From Bianquea renquensis (GTDB lineage: Bacteria; Bacillota; Clostridia; Lachnospirales; Bianqueaceae): a stretch of DNA of 38,925 nucleotides. Position 1 is the stretch's first letter; every line of letters starts with the position of its first letter. Made by a program: the position numbers and the translations under genes. This document shows, in pieces, positions 17,269-24,569 of the stretch. The stretch covers positions 1 through 38,925 of the forward strand of contig NZ_JACRSQ010000030.1 of assembly GCF_014384895.1 (NCBI RefSeq), in the 5' to 3' direction. The notes below the pieces were generated by a model that was not told where the DNA came from, did not search any database, and saw nothing but the letters and a program-made list of their open reading frames with translations.

Positions 17269-20259
17269 TCAGCTACACCCTGTCGTCGTACCGCACTCGG
17301 TACAGATCTTGCACGTTCCATTCCGGACCATTTTCGTGCTTTTGCAGTTGGGACAGATATCGCCGTACAATATCTCGGACGTCTCCGCTGCGCCGGAAGG
17401 TTCTGTCGCCTGTGCGACAGGCAGGGGCGATGAGTCAATGGAAATTCCAGTCTGCCAATCCGGTGGCTTGATCTGACAGTAGGTGAAGTCACCAGTCTCA
17501 ATATCGATGATCTTGCTGATCAAGTCGGAGATGGAATCCGCGCTCTTAATGTAGGGATGCCCTTTTACAAACCCGCTGGGCTCATACTTTTGACCGCGGT
17601 ACATCTTGGCAATATTTTTTGGCGGAACCCCGTATTGAAGCATCTCCGAGATCGTGGTGGATAGGCTATCCAGTAATCCCTTAACGAGAGAGCCCTGGCG
17701 TCCAGCGGAAATATAGACCTCACCGAGACGGCCATCGTCATAGAAAGATGTGGTGACATATAATTTCAGCCCGCCTATCTCAGCGGCATGGACGTGGGCG
17801 TTTCGGATGCCGGTGGGCTTTATGCGGAGAGGTTCCTTCGGAGCGGTTTCGCGATTTGGGGCGGCTTGTTGGAGGGAGCGCGCCAACTCCAGCAACTCAG
17901 GGTACGTCATATTGTCGAGATCGTCATGGCCGCTATCCCCGTCCATAGTGCTGTTTAGCGGTTGGGACGCTTTGCATCCATCTCGATAGAGCGCAATCGA
18001 CTTAACACCTAGCTTCCAGGAAAGCTCATAGATTTCTTTAATGTCATCCACCGTTGCGTCATGGGGAAGATTGACCGTTTTGCTGATGGAGCCAGACACG
18101 TGGGGAGCCAGCGCCGCCATCATATCCACATGGCCTCGGGGAGAGATGAACCGCTGTCCGCTTCCGCATTTGTTGGCGGTATCGAAGACGGGGAGATGCT
18201 CCGGCTTCAAATGCGGCGCCCCCTCAATCTTGCCATCCTTGACGAAGGAATACTCGGACGACACATCCTTTTCCATGACATAATCGACGATGTCCTGGAT
18301 CTCCCTGGCATTGTACCCTAACTTGTTGAGGGCCACGGGCATGGCGGGATTGATGATTTCCATTCCACCGCCGCCGCTTAGTTTCTTGTAGGCGACATGG
18401 CTGAAAAACGGTTCTGATGAGGTCGTCGCGCAATCCATGGCGAAGGCAATCGTGCCCGTGGGCGCCAAGACAGAGACTTGTGCATTGCGAAAACCGTATT
18501 CTGTGCCAGCGGCAATGGCTTTATGCCAGACATCTGACAGGGTAGCCACCATGTCGGCCTGTCCCATATCCACCAGCAGCGCATTGGAAATTTGGACGGG
18601 GGTATAATTGAGAGATTCGAACTGACAGTCAGATTCGTCATAGGAAGCGGCGCGGGCATGATTGCGGATGACGCGCAGCATGGAATCCCTGTTGTGGGAG
18701 TACATGGGGAAAGGCCCGACACGCTTTGCGAAAAGGCTGGATACAAAATAGGAGTATCCAGTGACCATGCTCATGAGCGCAGCAGCTAGATTGCGGGACT
18801 GAGGCGAGTCGTAGGGCAGCGCCATGACCATAAACAGGTAGCCGAGATTGGTAAGCCCCAACCCGGTGGTCCGAAATTCATAGGATTTGCGGGCGATATC
18901 CTCCGTCGGGAATTGCCCCCAGTGGATGGTCGCCTCCAGCGCAATCTGGACAAAGCCGATGGCGTGAAGATAGCCCTCCAGGTCGAAGGAGTCCGTCTCC
19001 ATAGTATAGAAGCGGGCGATATTGATGCTGGCTAGATTGCAGGCCGTGTCATCCAGGAACATGTATTCGGAACAGGGGTTGCTGGCATTGATTCGGTTGT
19101 GCTTTGCGTCCAACTCGCCGTCCTCCCCAGCAGGGCAGGTGTGCCATGCGTTGATAACGTCATCGTACTGAACGCCAGGATCGCCGCATTTCCACGCAGC
19201 CAGCGCGATTTCCTGCCAGAGTTTTGAGACGGGAATGTCCTCCGAGCGGTTCTCGTCAATGCGCCCCACAGTGCGCCAGGAGGCATTCTCATCGTGGAGC
19301 AGTTTCATAAAGGCGTCGGGAATGCGGACGGAATTGTTGGCGTTCTGGCCGGATACGGTGTTGTACGCCTCCCCGTCAAAATGCGTCGAGTATCCCATCT
19401 TCCCAAGGGCGCGCACTTTGTCTTCTTCCTTGGATTTCCATGTTATGTATTCCAGAATATCCGGGTGGTCGAGATCCAAAATGTTCATCTTGGCAGCCCG
19501 GCGAGTCGTCCCGCCAGATTTGATCGCCCCAGCATTTTGGTCAAATACTTTCAGGAAGCTCAGAAGCCCGGAGGACTTGCCTCCGCCGGAAAGAGTCTCG
19601 TCATGGGCGCGGATGCTGGACCAGTTCGAGCCGACGCCAGAACCGTATTTAAACAGCCGGGTCTCCGTGGTCAGCTCATCGGTTATGGATTTTGGGCCGA
19701 GGAGGGAATCCTCGACACCCACGATGAAACAGGCGGAGCCCTGTGTTCTCGTGTAGGCGTCCTGAGAGGAGAGAACCTGATGCTGGGCGGGATCGTAGTA
19801 AAAATGGCCCTGTGCCGGAGAGTCGATATTATATTTGAGCTTTAAGCCGGTGTTGAACCACTGTGGACTATTGGGCGCCCAGATCTGTGCCAGCAACATG
19901 TAGGCAAGCTCATCATAGACGATGGCGCTCTCATCTTCTGTCAGAAGACCTTCATCCACAGCGGCCGCTGTCCAGAAAGAGACCATACGGTCTACAACCT
20001 GCCGCAGAGAGTACTCATAGCCTCGGTCGTTGGGAACGCCTTTTTTACGGAAATATTTGCTGGCAATGATATTACACGCCGTCTGCGAGTAGAACTCGGG
20101 AAATTCAAGATCTTTCATATCGATTAGGACTTTGCCCGTGGAATAATCCTGCATAAACACATCCACTGATTTCCAGGTAAATAAGTCATAAACCGTTGAA
20201 CAGGGCCCATCAGCAAGCGGTCTTGTATAATAGCGCTTGATCAATGCCGATAATTCCAT
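17269..20259 (-). CDS. nrdJ: Adenosylcobalamin-dependent ribonucleotide reductase (class II)
   Basis: A 996-residue class II ribonucleotide reductase that makes deoxyribonucleotides without oxygen, using adenosylcobalamin to form the thiyl radical. The large-subunit barrel shows TQGSACFIVGVEDS, KYGSGVGSNWSSIRA, SNPCSEYMFLDDTACNLASINI and SVLAPTGTIAFAMDCATTSS. After the barrel comes a TSCPD-type domain (HAAEIGGLKLYVTTSFYDDG onward, about residues 830-930), then a C-terminal zinc-ribbon or redox tail with two CxxC pairs (CPNCKS, CKICTECG). The length fits long bacterial NrdJ proteins. The ATG follows a perfect GGAGGAA. Two NrdR boxes overlap its promoter. Its cofactor is made by the adenosyltransferase encoded at 21296-21826. 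Confidence 0.95.
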   Translation of the reverse strand: MELSALIKRYYTRPLADGPCSTVYDLFTWKSVDVFMQDYSTGKVLIDMKDLEFPEFYSQTACNIIASKYFRKKGVPNDRGYEYSLRQVVDRMVSFWTAAAVDEGLLTEDESAIVYDELAYMLLAQIWAPNSPQWFNTGLKLKYNIDSPAQGHFYYDPAQHQVLSSQDAYTRTQGSACFIVGVEDSLLGPKSITDELTTETRLFKYGSGVGSNWSSIRAHDETLSGGGKSSGLLSFLKVFDQNAGAIKSGGTTRRAAKMNILDLDHPDILEYITWKSKEEDKVRALGKMGYSTHFDGEAYNTVSGQNANNSVRIPDAFMKLLHDENASWRTVGRIDENRSEDIPVSKLWQEIALAAWKCGDPGVQYDDVINAWHTCPAGEDGELDAKHNRINASNPCSEYMFLDDTACNLASINIARFYTMETDSFDLEGYLHAIGFVQIALEATIHWGQFPTEDIARKSYEFRTTGLGLTNLGYLFMVMALPYDSPQSRNLAAALMSMVTGYSYFVSSLFAKRVGPFPMYSHNRDSMLRVIRNHARAASYDESDCQFESLNYTPVQISNALLVDMGQADMVATLSDVWHKAIAAGTEYGFRNAQVSVLAPTGTIAFAMDCATTSSEPFFSHVAYKKLSGGGGMEIINPAMPVALNKLGYNAREIQDIVDYVMEKDVSSEYSFVKDGKIEGAPHLKPEHLPVFDTANKCGSGQRFISPRGHVDMMAALAPHVSGSISKTVNLPHDATVDDIKEIYELSWKLGVKSIALYRDGCKASQPLNSTMDGDSGHDDLDNMTYPELLELARSLQQAAPNRETAPKEPLRIKPTGIRNAHVHAAEIGGLKLYVTTSFYDDGRLGEVYISAGRQGSLVKGLLDSLSTTISEMLQYGVPPKNIAKMYRGQKYEPSGFVKGHPYIKSADSISDLISKIIDIETGDFTYCQIKPPDWQTGISIDSSPLPVAQATEPSGAAETSEILYGDICPNCKSTKMVRNGTCKICTECGTTTGCS

Positions 20260-20283
20260 AAATGTTCCTCCTTCAAATCGTGT

Positions 20284-20299
20284 ATGCTATATATTGTAC
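20284..20299 (-). promoter_or_regulatory. NrdR box, proximal
   Basis: A 16-base site whose core CTATATATTGT matches the NrdR-box core (C-W-ATATAT-W-G read on the minus strand) at 12 of 16 consensus positions. It covers the -10 region of the nrdJ promoter. It lies exactly 31 bases from the second box. Confidence 0.7.
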
Positions 20300-20320
20300 C
20301 ATATTTTTAGAGAAAAGCAA
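20293..20320 (-). promoter_or_regulatory. Promoter of nrdJ
   Basis: On the minus strand, TTGCTT (20320-20315) and TACAAT (20298-20293) are 16 bases apart, with TGG just before the -10 box. The -35 box overlaps the distal NrdR box and the -10 box overlaps the proximal one, which fits repression. Confidence 0.7.
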
Positions 20321-20330
20321 TATATTGTAG
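20315..20330 (-). promoter_or_regulatory. NrdR box, distal
   Basis: A second 16-base site with the core GCAATATATTGTAG, again matching the NrdR-box consensus at about 12 of 16 positions. The start-to-start distance of 31 bases to the proximal box is three helical turns, the spacing usual for paired NrdR boxes. Confidence 0.7.
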
Positions 20331-20643
20331 ATTAAGATAGTATTCTTTATGGCAGCCTTTAGGATATATGATCAATATTTGGGGAAAGTTGGCGATGGCA
20401 ACGCAGCAGCAGAAAAATTACTTAATATTTTTTAAAATTCTAAAAATACATGAAAGCTAGAAAATATCATACAATATGTAACATGCAAAAGAGAAACCCT
20501 CGTATCCCAAAATCGAAGGCGGATATAGGCGTAAAGAACAATGGAGAAAATCGAAAATTATAAAAAACTGCTTCTAAAACTCCGGAGAAAGGAATACACA
20601 TGATATTGTTAATAAACACAGGACTAAGGAAGGGAGATAAACG
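20331..20643. other. AT-rich intergenic region upstream of the SSB-like gene
   Basis: No gene is supported here. The stretch is AT-rich and must hold the promoter of the SSB-like and adenosyltransferase genes. A -10-like TACAAT at 20470-20475 has only a poor -35 match (TACATG), so the promoter is not assigned. AAGGAAGGGAG before the ATG at 20644 is a good ribosome-binding site. No cobalamin riboswitch was recognised, but its absence cannot be proved by eye. Confidence 0.4.
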
Positions 20644-21294
20644 ATGGCAGAACAGATTATAAAAAACAATATCGCGGAAATTTCCGGCAAGGTTGTCTCT
20701 GAATTTACGTACAGCCATGAAGTCTATGGTGAAGGGTTTTATTCATTTAATGTGGAGGTGCCGAGGCTATCGGATTCCTTTGATATCATTCCCGTTATGG
20801 TGTCCGAGCGCTTGCTCGATGTGACAACCTCCTATGTCGGTCAGTATGTCATCGCACAGGGACAGTTCCGCTCTTACAACAAACACGAGGATGGCAAGAG
20901 CCGTCTGCTCCTGTCCGTGTTTGTCCGTGAAATTCACATTGTGTCAGAACCCATTACTGGTAATCCCAACAGCATCTTCCTAGATGGATTTATCTGCAAA
21001 AAGCCAATTTATCGCAAAACACCGCTTGGCAGAGAGATTACAGACTTACTGCTGGCTGTAAACCGGCCGTATAATAAATCGGACTACATCCCGGCAATTG
21101 CCTGGGGGCGAAACGCTAGGTTCGCGCAGAACTTGGAAATCGGCACAAATTTGTGCATTTGGGGGCGCATCCAAAGTCGTACCTATCAGAAGAAGGCCGG
21201 CGACGACGCCCAGGTTAGCACAAGAATTGCGTACGAGGTTTCCATATCCAAGATGGAAATCTCAAAAAAGGATGAAGAAAAACAAGGTGAGTGA
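20644..21294 (+). CDS. SSB-like protein with two OB folds
   Basis: A 216-residue protein that reads as two single-stranded-DNA-binding OB folds in tandem. The first (about 10-98) runs from EISGKVVSEFTYSHEVYGEG to LLLSVFVREI. The second (about 105-205) starts at NSIFLDGFICKKPIYRKTP and includes DYIPAIAWGRNARFAQNL and LCIWGRIQSR, close to the SSB pattern of residues. It lacks the acidic DDDIPF-like tip that ordinary bacterial SSB uses to recruit partners. It is therefore probably an accessory SSB rather than the replicative one. It ends one base before the adenosyltransferase start, so the two are co-translated, and it lies beside nrdJ. Confidence 0.75.
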   Translation: MAEQIIKNNIAEISGKVVSEFTYSHEVYGEGFYSFNVEVPRLSDSFDIIPVMVSERLLDVTTSYVGQYVIAQGQFRSYNKHEDGKSRLLLSVFVREIHIVSEPITGNPNSIFLDGFICKKPIYRKTPLGREITDLLLAVNRPYNKSDYIPAIAWGRNARFAQNLEIGTNLCIWGRIQSRTYQKKAGDDAQVSTRIAYEVSISKMEISKKDEEKQGE

Positions 21295-21295
21295 G

Positions 21296-21826
21296 ATGCG
21301 TACGGGTTTGGTTCACGCATATTTCGGAGAGGGGAAAGGAAAGTCGACGGCGGCTCTCGGGTTGGGACTTCGCTGTGCCGGTTCAGGCATGACCGTATTT
21401 GTGATTCAGTTTTTGAAATCCAGCCAGAGCGGTGAATTGGAAGCGGTCAAGCGATTGGAGCCAGCGTTCAAAATATTTCGATTTGACAGAATGCGGAGAG
21501 AGATCTGGCCCTCCACAGCGCAGCAGATGGAGGAGTCTCGAAAGGACTCAGCAAATGCCATGCAGTTTGCCCGCAAGGTGATGAGCGCGCATCAGTGCGA
21601 TGTTTTAATTCTCGATGAGGTTTTGACTGCCATTGCGCAGAGAATTGTGGAGTTGAATGAGGTGCTGGACTTAATCGAGAAAAAACCCACAGATATCGAG
21701 ATCGTTGTGACAGGCAAAACTCTTCCGGATGCAATCTACCGCCGATCCAACTACGTGACAGAAATGAGACTGTGGAAACATCCGCGTCAGGATGGAATCG
21801 AGGCGAGAGAGGGAATCGAATATTAA
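21296..21826 (+). CDS. cobO: Cob(I)alamin adenosyltransferase (CobA/CobO/BtuR family)
   Basis: A 176-residue adenosyltransferase of the CobA/BtuR family, which transfers the adenosyl group of ATP to cob(I)alamin or cobyrinic diamide. The modified P-loop YFGEGKGKSTAALGLGLR sits at the N-terminus. CDVLILDEVLTAI is the family's conserved strand, and VVTGKTLPDAIYRRSNYVTEM matches the usual 'VTGR..P' region. The C-terminal tail REGIEY is also typical. The ATG at 21296 starts one base after the SSB-like stop codon. The product adenosylcobalamin is the cofactor of NrdJ, whose gene is just upstream in the opposite direction. No other cobalamin genes are present. Confidence 0.92.
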   Translation: MRTGLVHAYFGEGKGKSTAALGLGLRCAGSGMTVFVIQFLKSSQSGELEAVKRLEPAFKIFRFDRMRREIWPSTAQQMEESRKDSANAMQFARKVMSAHQCDVLILDEVLTAIAQRIVELNEVLDLIEKKPTDIEIVVTGKTLPDAIYRRSNYVTEMRLWKHPRQDGIEAREGIEY

Positions 21827-21840
21827 TTTTGGAGTTAGGA

Positions 21841-21890
21841 AAAGAGGCATTCAGCTTGCTCATGGAGAACACGGTGAATGCCTCTTTTTT
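21841..21890. terminator. Bidirectional terminator between the adenosyltransferase gene and dapB
   Basis: AAAGAGGCATTCA (21841-21853) and TGAATGCCTCTTT (21875-21887) form a perfect 13-pair stem with a 21-base loop. Seven T follow on the plus strand and TTTT on the minus strand, so it can serve both convergent genes. Confidence 0.88.
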
Positions 21891-21898
21891 GTCGAACA

Positions 21899-22651
21899 TC
21901 AGCCGATGAGCTGTGTCATGTCATAGAGCCCCGGGGCTTTGCCAAGTAGAAATTTTGCAGCGTTGACCGCACCGATGGCGAAGATCTCCTTGCTCAAGGC
22001 CGTATGCTTGATTTCCACCAGTTCATCCCGTCCGGCAAACAGCACCGTATGTTCCCCCACGATTGTACCGCCTCGGACAGCACTGATGCCTATCTCCTTC
22101 GGATCCCGTTTTTGGCGCTTGGCCGACCGGTCCAGTTCAAAGAAATATTCGTCCCCCAATTCGTCCTTCAGCGCCTCTGCCATGGAAAGCGCGGTGCCGC
22201 TGGGAGCGTCGATTTTCTGGTTGTGATGGCGCTCAATAATCTCCACGTCAAATCCCGCCGGCGCCAGGATGGAGGCAGCTTTGCGGCACAGAGCCGTTAT
22301 CAGATTGACGCCGAGAGACATATTGGCGGAATAAAAAATAGGAATTTCTTCTGCGGCAGCGGCAACGGCTTGGCGCTGAACCTCGCTGAGCCCAGTCGTA
22401 CAGAGTACTAACGGCTTGGACAGGGATGTACACTGGGCCAGCAGGGAATCGATGGCGGCGGCGGTGGAGAAGTCGATCACGACATCAAAAGGTTCCTGGC
22501 AGTCTGTGACGGAGGAATAAATGGGGTATTCCGTACCTGTGGATTGAAGATCCACCCCGCAAGTGATGGAACTGGAGGGATCTTCCGCCACAATCTGGGA
22601 GATGACTCGGCCCATTTTGCCATTACAGCCGTGCATACATAGGGAAATCAT
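21899..22651 (-). CDS. dapB: 4-hydroxy-tetrahydrodipicolinate reductase
   Basis: A 250-residue DapB, which reduces the product of DapA with NAD(P)H in lysine and diaminopimelate synthesis. The N-terminal nucleotide-binding loop HGCNGKMGR, the VVIDFS-containing strand and the catalytic region EIIERHHNQKIDAPSGTA (general acid/base HH with downstream Lys) are intact. The C-terminal EIKHTALSKEIFAIGAVNAAKFL is also typical. It is the second gene of a minus-strand operon, 26 bases after the dapA-like gene. It ends at a bidirectional terminator. Confidence 0.95.
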   Translation of the reverse strand: MISLCMHGCNGKMGRVISQIVAEDPSSSITCGVDLQSTGTEYPIYSSVTDCQEPFDVVIDFSTAAAIDSLLAQCTSLSKPLVLCTTGLSEVQRQAVAAAAEEIPIFYSANMSLGVNLITALCRKAASILAPAGFDVEIIERHHNQKIDAPSGTALSMAEALKDELGDEYFFELDRSAKRQKRDPKEIGISAVRGGTIVGEHTVLFAGRDELVEIKHTALSKEIFAIGAVNAAKFLLGKAPGLYDMTQLIG

Positions 22652-22677
22652 TGTATCAACATCCTTTCATTATTCAA

Positions 22678-23577
22678 TTATTCATGTCTCTCATCGAGAG
22701 CTCCAAAGTCCAACAACACTTTGCGCAGATGTTCAAGGCTGGCAGAATCCGGGGAAGCAAGAGGAGGACGGCAAGCCCCCGCATTGCGTCCCAGCAGCGC
22801 GGAGGCGGCTTTAATAGGCGCTGGGCTGATGTCCACCGATAAGGCGCGAAAGATAGGGGTTAACTGCAATTGCAGGTTCAGGCTCGCAGCGGTGTCCTGG
22901 CGGCTATACGACATGATGAGGTCGTGGAGTTGACGAGGAAAAAGATTAGCGGCCGCAGATATGGCGCCTTTTGCTCCAAAGGCCAGCATCGGCAGGATGG
23001 TGTCATCGCTTCCGGCGTACAGGGTGAGCGAATCACGGCACAGCGACAGGATCTCCGAAATGGCAGTGAAATTGCCGCTGCCATCCACCAGATCCTCCAC
23101 TATATGATTTCGGCACAGTTCTGCAATTAGCTTAGGAGTCATGGTATATCCAGTGCGGAGAGGAATATTGTAGGCGATGACGGGAATCGCGGATTTGGAC
23201 GCCAAGTATTTATAGTGATCAAAGATCCCCCTCTGGTTCATTCGACAGTAAATGGGAGGAGGTACCAGCACGCCGTCTGCGCCAGCCTTAACGGCCTGAA
23301 CAATGAGATCAGCAGCGCTTTGGGTGGAAACCGTCGCGATTTCAAACAGCAGCGGAACTCTCTTTTTGACCTTTGCACATACAAATTCCAGATACTCTAT
23401 CCGCTCAGATTCGGAGAGCGCCGTACCCTCGCCCATAGAACTTAGGCCGATCAGGGCGTCGGAATGGTGAAGCAGCTGGAACTCGATCAGCTGCTCTAAT
23501 GTGACATAGTTAATCTTGTCACCGTTCTCTGTAAATGGGGTGATGAATGCGGTGCAAGATCCTTCAAATACAGCCAT
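22678..23577 (-). CDS. DapA/NAL-family TIM-barrel protein lacking the expected catalytic lysine
   Basis: A 299-residue protein of the dihydrodipicolinate synthase / N-acetylneuraminate lyase family. Family landmarks are clear: an N-terminal FITPFTENGDKINY, a GLSSMGEGTAL segment where DapA has GTTGES, VIAYNIPLRTG holding Tyr136 and Arg141, and FGAKGAISAAANLFP. Where DapA has the Schiff-base lysine (I-K-E-A-x-G), this protein reads LVDGSGN, with Val164 at the lysine position, and no lysine occurs nearby. The second active-site Thr also appears replaced. It precedes dapB, so a role in lysine synthesis is suggested by context, but normal DapA chemistry looks doubtful. It may be a regulatory or diverged paralogue. 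The start is ATG 23577 behind GGAGG. Confidence 0.8.
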   Translation of the reverse strand: MAVFEGSCTAFITPFTENGDKINYVTLEQLIEFQLLHHSDALIGLSSMGEGTALSESERIEYLEFVCAKVKKRVPLLFEIATVSTQSAADLIVQAVKAGADGVLVPPPIYCRMNQRGIFDHYKYLASKSAIPVIAYNIPLRTGYTMTPKLIAELCRNHIVEDLVDGSGNFTAISEILSLCRDSLTLYAGSDDTILPMLAFGAKGAISAAANLFPRQLHDLIMSYSRQDTAASLNLQLQLTPIFRALSVDISPAPIKAASALLGRNAGACRPPLASPDSASLEHLRKVLLDFGALDERHE

Positions 23578-23629
23578 GGGGGAAACCTCCTAACCTATTC
23601 TCCACCGCGCTATGCCAGTGACTATGCTT

Positions 23630-23694
23630 ATCATAGCATATCGATTGGCGACTGTCAATGTGCGCTTGACATTCAATTTTGGGTATGCTATCAT
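23630..23694. promoter_or_regulatory. Mirror-image divergent promoters of dapA-dapB and larE-larC
   Basis: Minus strand: TTGACA (23658-23653), 17 bases, TATGAT (23635-23630), for dapA. Plus strand: TTGACA (23666-23671), 17 bases, TATCAT (23689-23694), for larE. Both -10 boxes are preceded by TGC. The two -35 boxes are only seven bases apart, and the outer ends ATCATAGCATA and TATGCTATCAT are near-perfect mirror complements. Confidence 0.85.
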
Positions 23695-23733
23695 GAGTTT
23701 GGCAGTGAATCCGGCAGAAAGCAGGAGGATCAG

Positions 23734-24543
23734 GTGGAGAATATGGCGGATACGATGCGACAAAAGGAAGAGATATTGCGAGACAGAATCACATCCATGG
23801 AGAGCATGGTGTTGGGCTTCAGCGGCGGCGTAGATTCTACGCTTTTAGCGTATGTCGGAACGGAGCTGTTGAAGGATCGCTGTCTGTGTGTCACGGTGAG
23901 AGAGGCCTATCATTCTCAGGAAGAATTTGAAGAGAGCGTCCAGCTGGCAGAGACATTGGGATTTCGTCAGAAAGTCTATACCCGTGGGCTTGTGGACAGA
24001 GACTTTATAAGGCTTAATCCAAGAGACCGTTGCTATGCCTGCAAGCGGGAGATTTTTTCTTTTTTGGAATCGATTCGCGCGCAGGAGGGATTTCGATATT
24101 TAGCAGATGGCAGCAACGTCGATGACCTTGGGGATTACCGTCCAGGGCTTCGGGCTCTAAAGGAGCTGCACGTGAGAAGTCCTCTGCGGGAAGCGGGATT
24201 GACGAAGGAGGATATCCGGAACCTCTCAAGAAAGTATGGCTTGCCCACTTGGAATAAGCCTGCCTTTGCCTGCCTGGCGTCGCGCATCCCCTATGGGGAG
24301 GAAATAACGCCGCAGAAGCTTCGGCAGGTGGAAGCGGGAGAGAGGATTCTCAGAGATCTTGGGTTTGTGCAATATCGCCTTCGTCACCATGGGGATATAG
24401 CAAGAATCGAAGTGGCAAGGCAGGAGAGAGCGCGATTTTTCGATGAAGCTTTGCTTGATCAGCTGGGGGAACAGCTCAGACAAGTGGGATTTCGGTACGT
24501 TACCATTGATGTTATGGGATATCAGATGGGAAGCCTAAACTAG
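23734..24543 (+). CDS. larE: LarE, ATP-dependent sulfur transferase for the nickel-pincer cofactor
   Basis: A 269-residue LarE, an ATP pyrophosphatase-fold enzyme that adenylates pyridinium biscarboxylic acid mononucleotide and inserts sulfur, a step toward the nickel-pincer cofactor of lactate racemase. The PP-loop SGGVDS is at residues 30-35. Three cysteines stand out: Cys100 and Cys103 in RCYACK, and Cys180 in FACLASRIPYG. The last corresponds to the sulfur-donating cysteine of Lactobacillus LarE. The CxxC plus C pattern fits the iron-sulfur-cluster type of LarE. GTG 23734 has AGGAGG five bases upstream. A strong promoter lies 60-90 bases before it. larC follows. Confidence 0.92.
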   Translation: MENMADTMRQKEEILRDRITSMESMVLGFSGGVDSTLLAYVGTELLKDRCLCVTVREAYHSQEEFEESVQLAETLGFRQKVYTRGLVDRDFIRLNPRDRCYACKREIFSFLESIRAQEGFRYLADGSNVDDLGDYRPGLRALKELHVRSPLREAGLTKEDIRNLSRKYGLPTWNKPAFACLASRIPYGEEITPQKLRQVEAGERILRDLGFVQYRLRHHGDIARIEVARQERARFFDEALLDQLGEQLRQVGFRYVTIDVMGYQMGSLN

Positions 24544-24569
24544 CATACACGGGAAGAAGGGAATAGACG

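Noticed and set aside
20260..20643. Cobalamin riboswitch for nrdJ or the adenosyltransferase gene
   Set aside because: I could not recognise a B12-box-like element; the nrdJ leader is too short and holds NrdR boxes instead.
23578..23733. Lysine riboswitch ahead of dapA
   Set aside because: Only about 50 bases lie between the predicted transcription start and the gene, far too short for this riboswitch.
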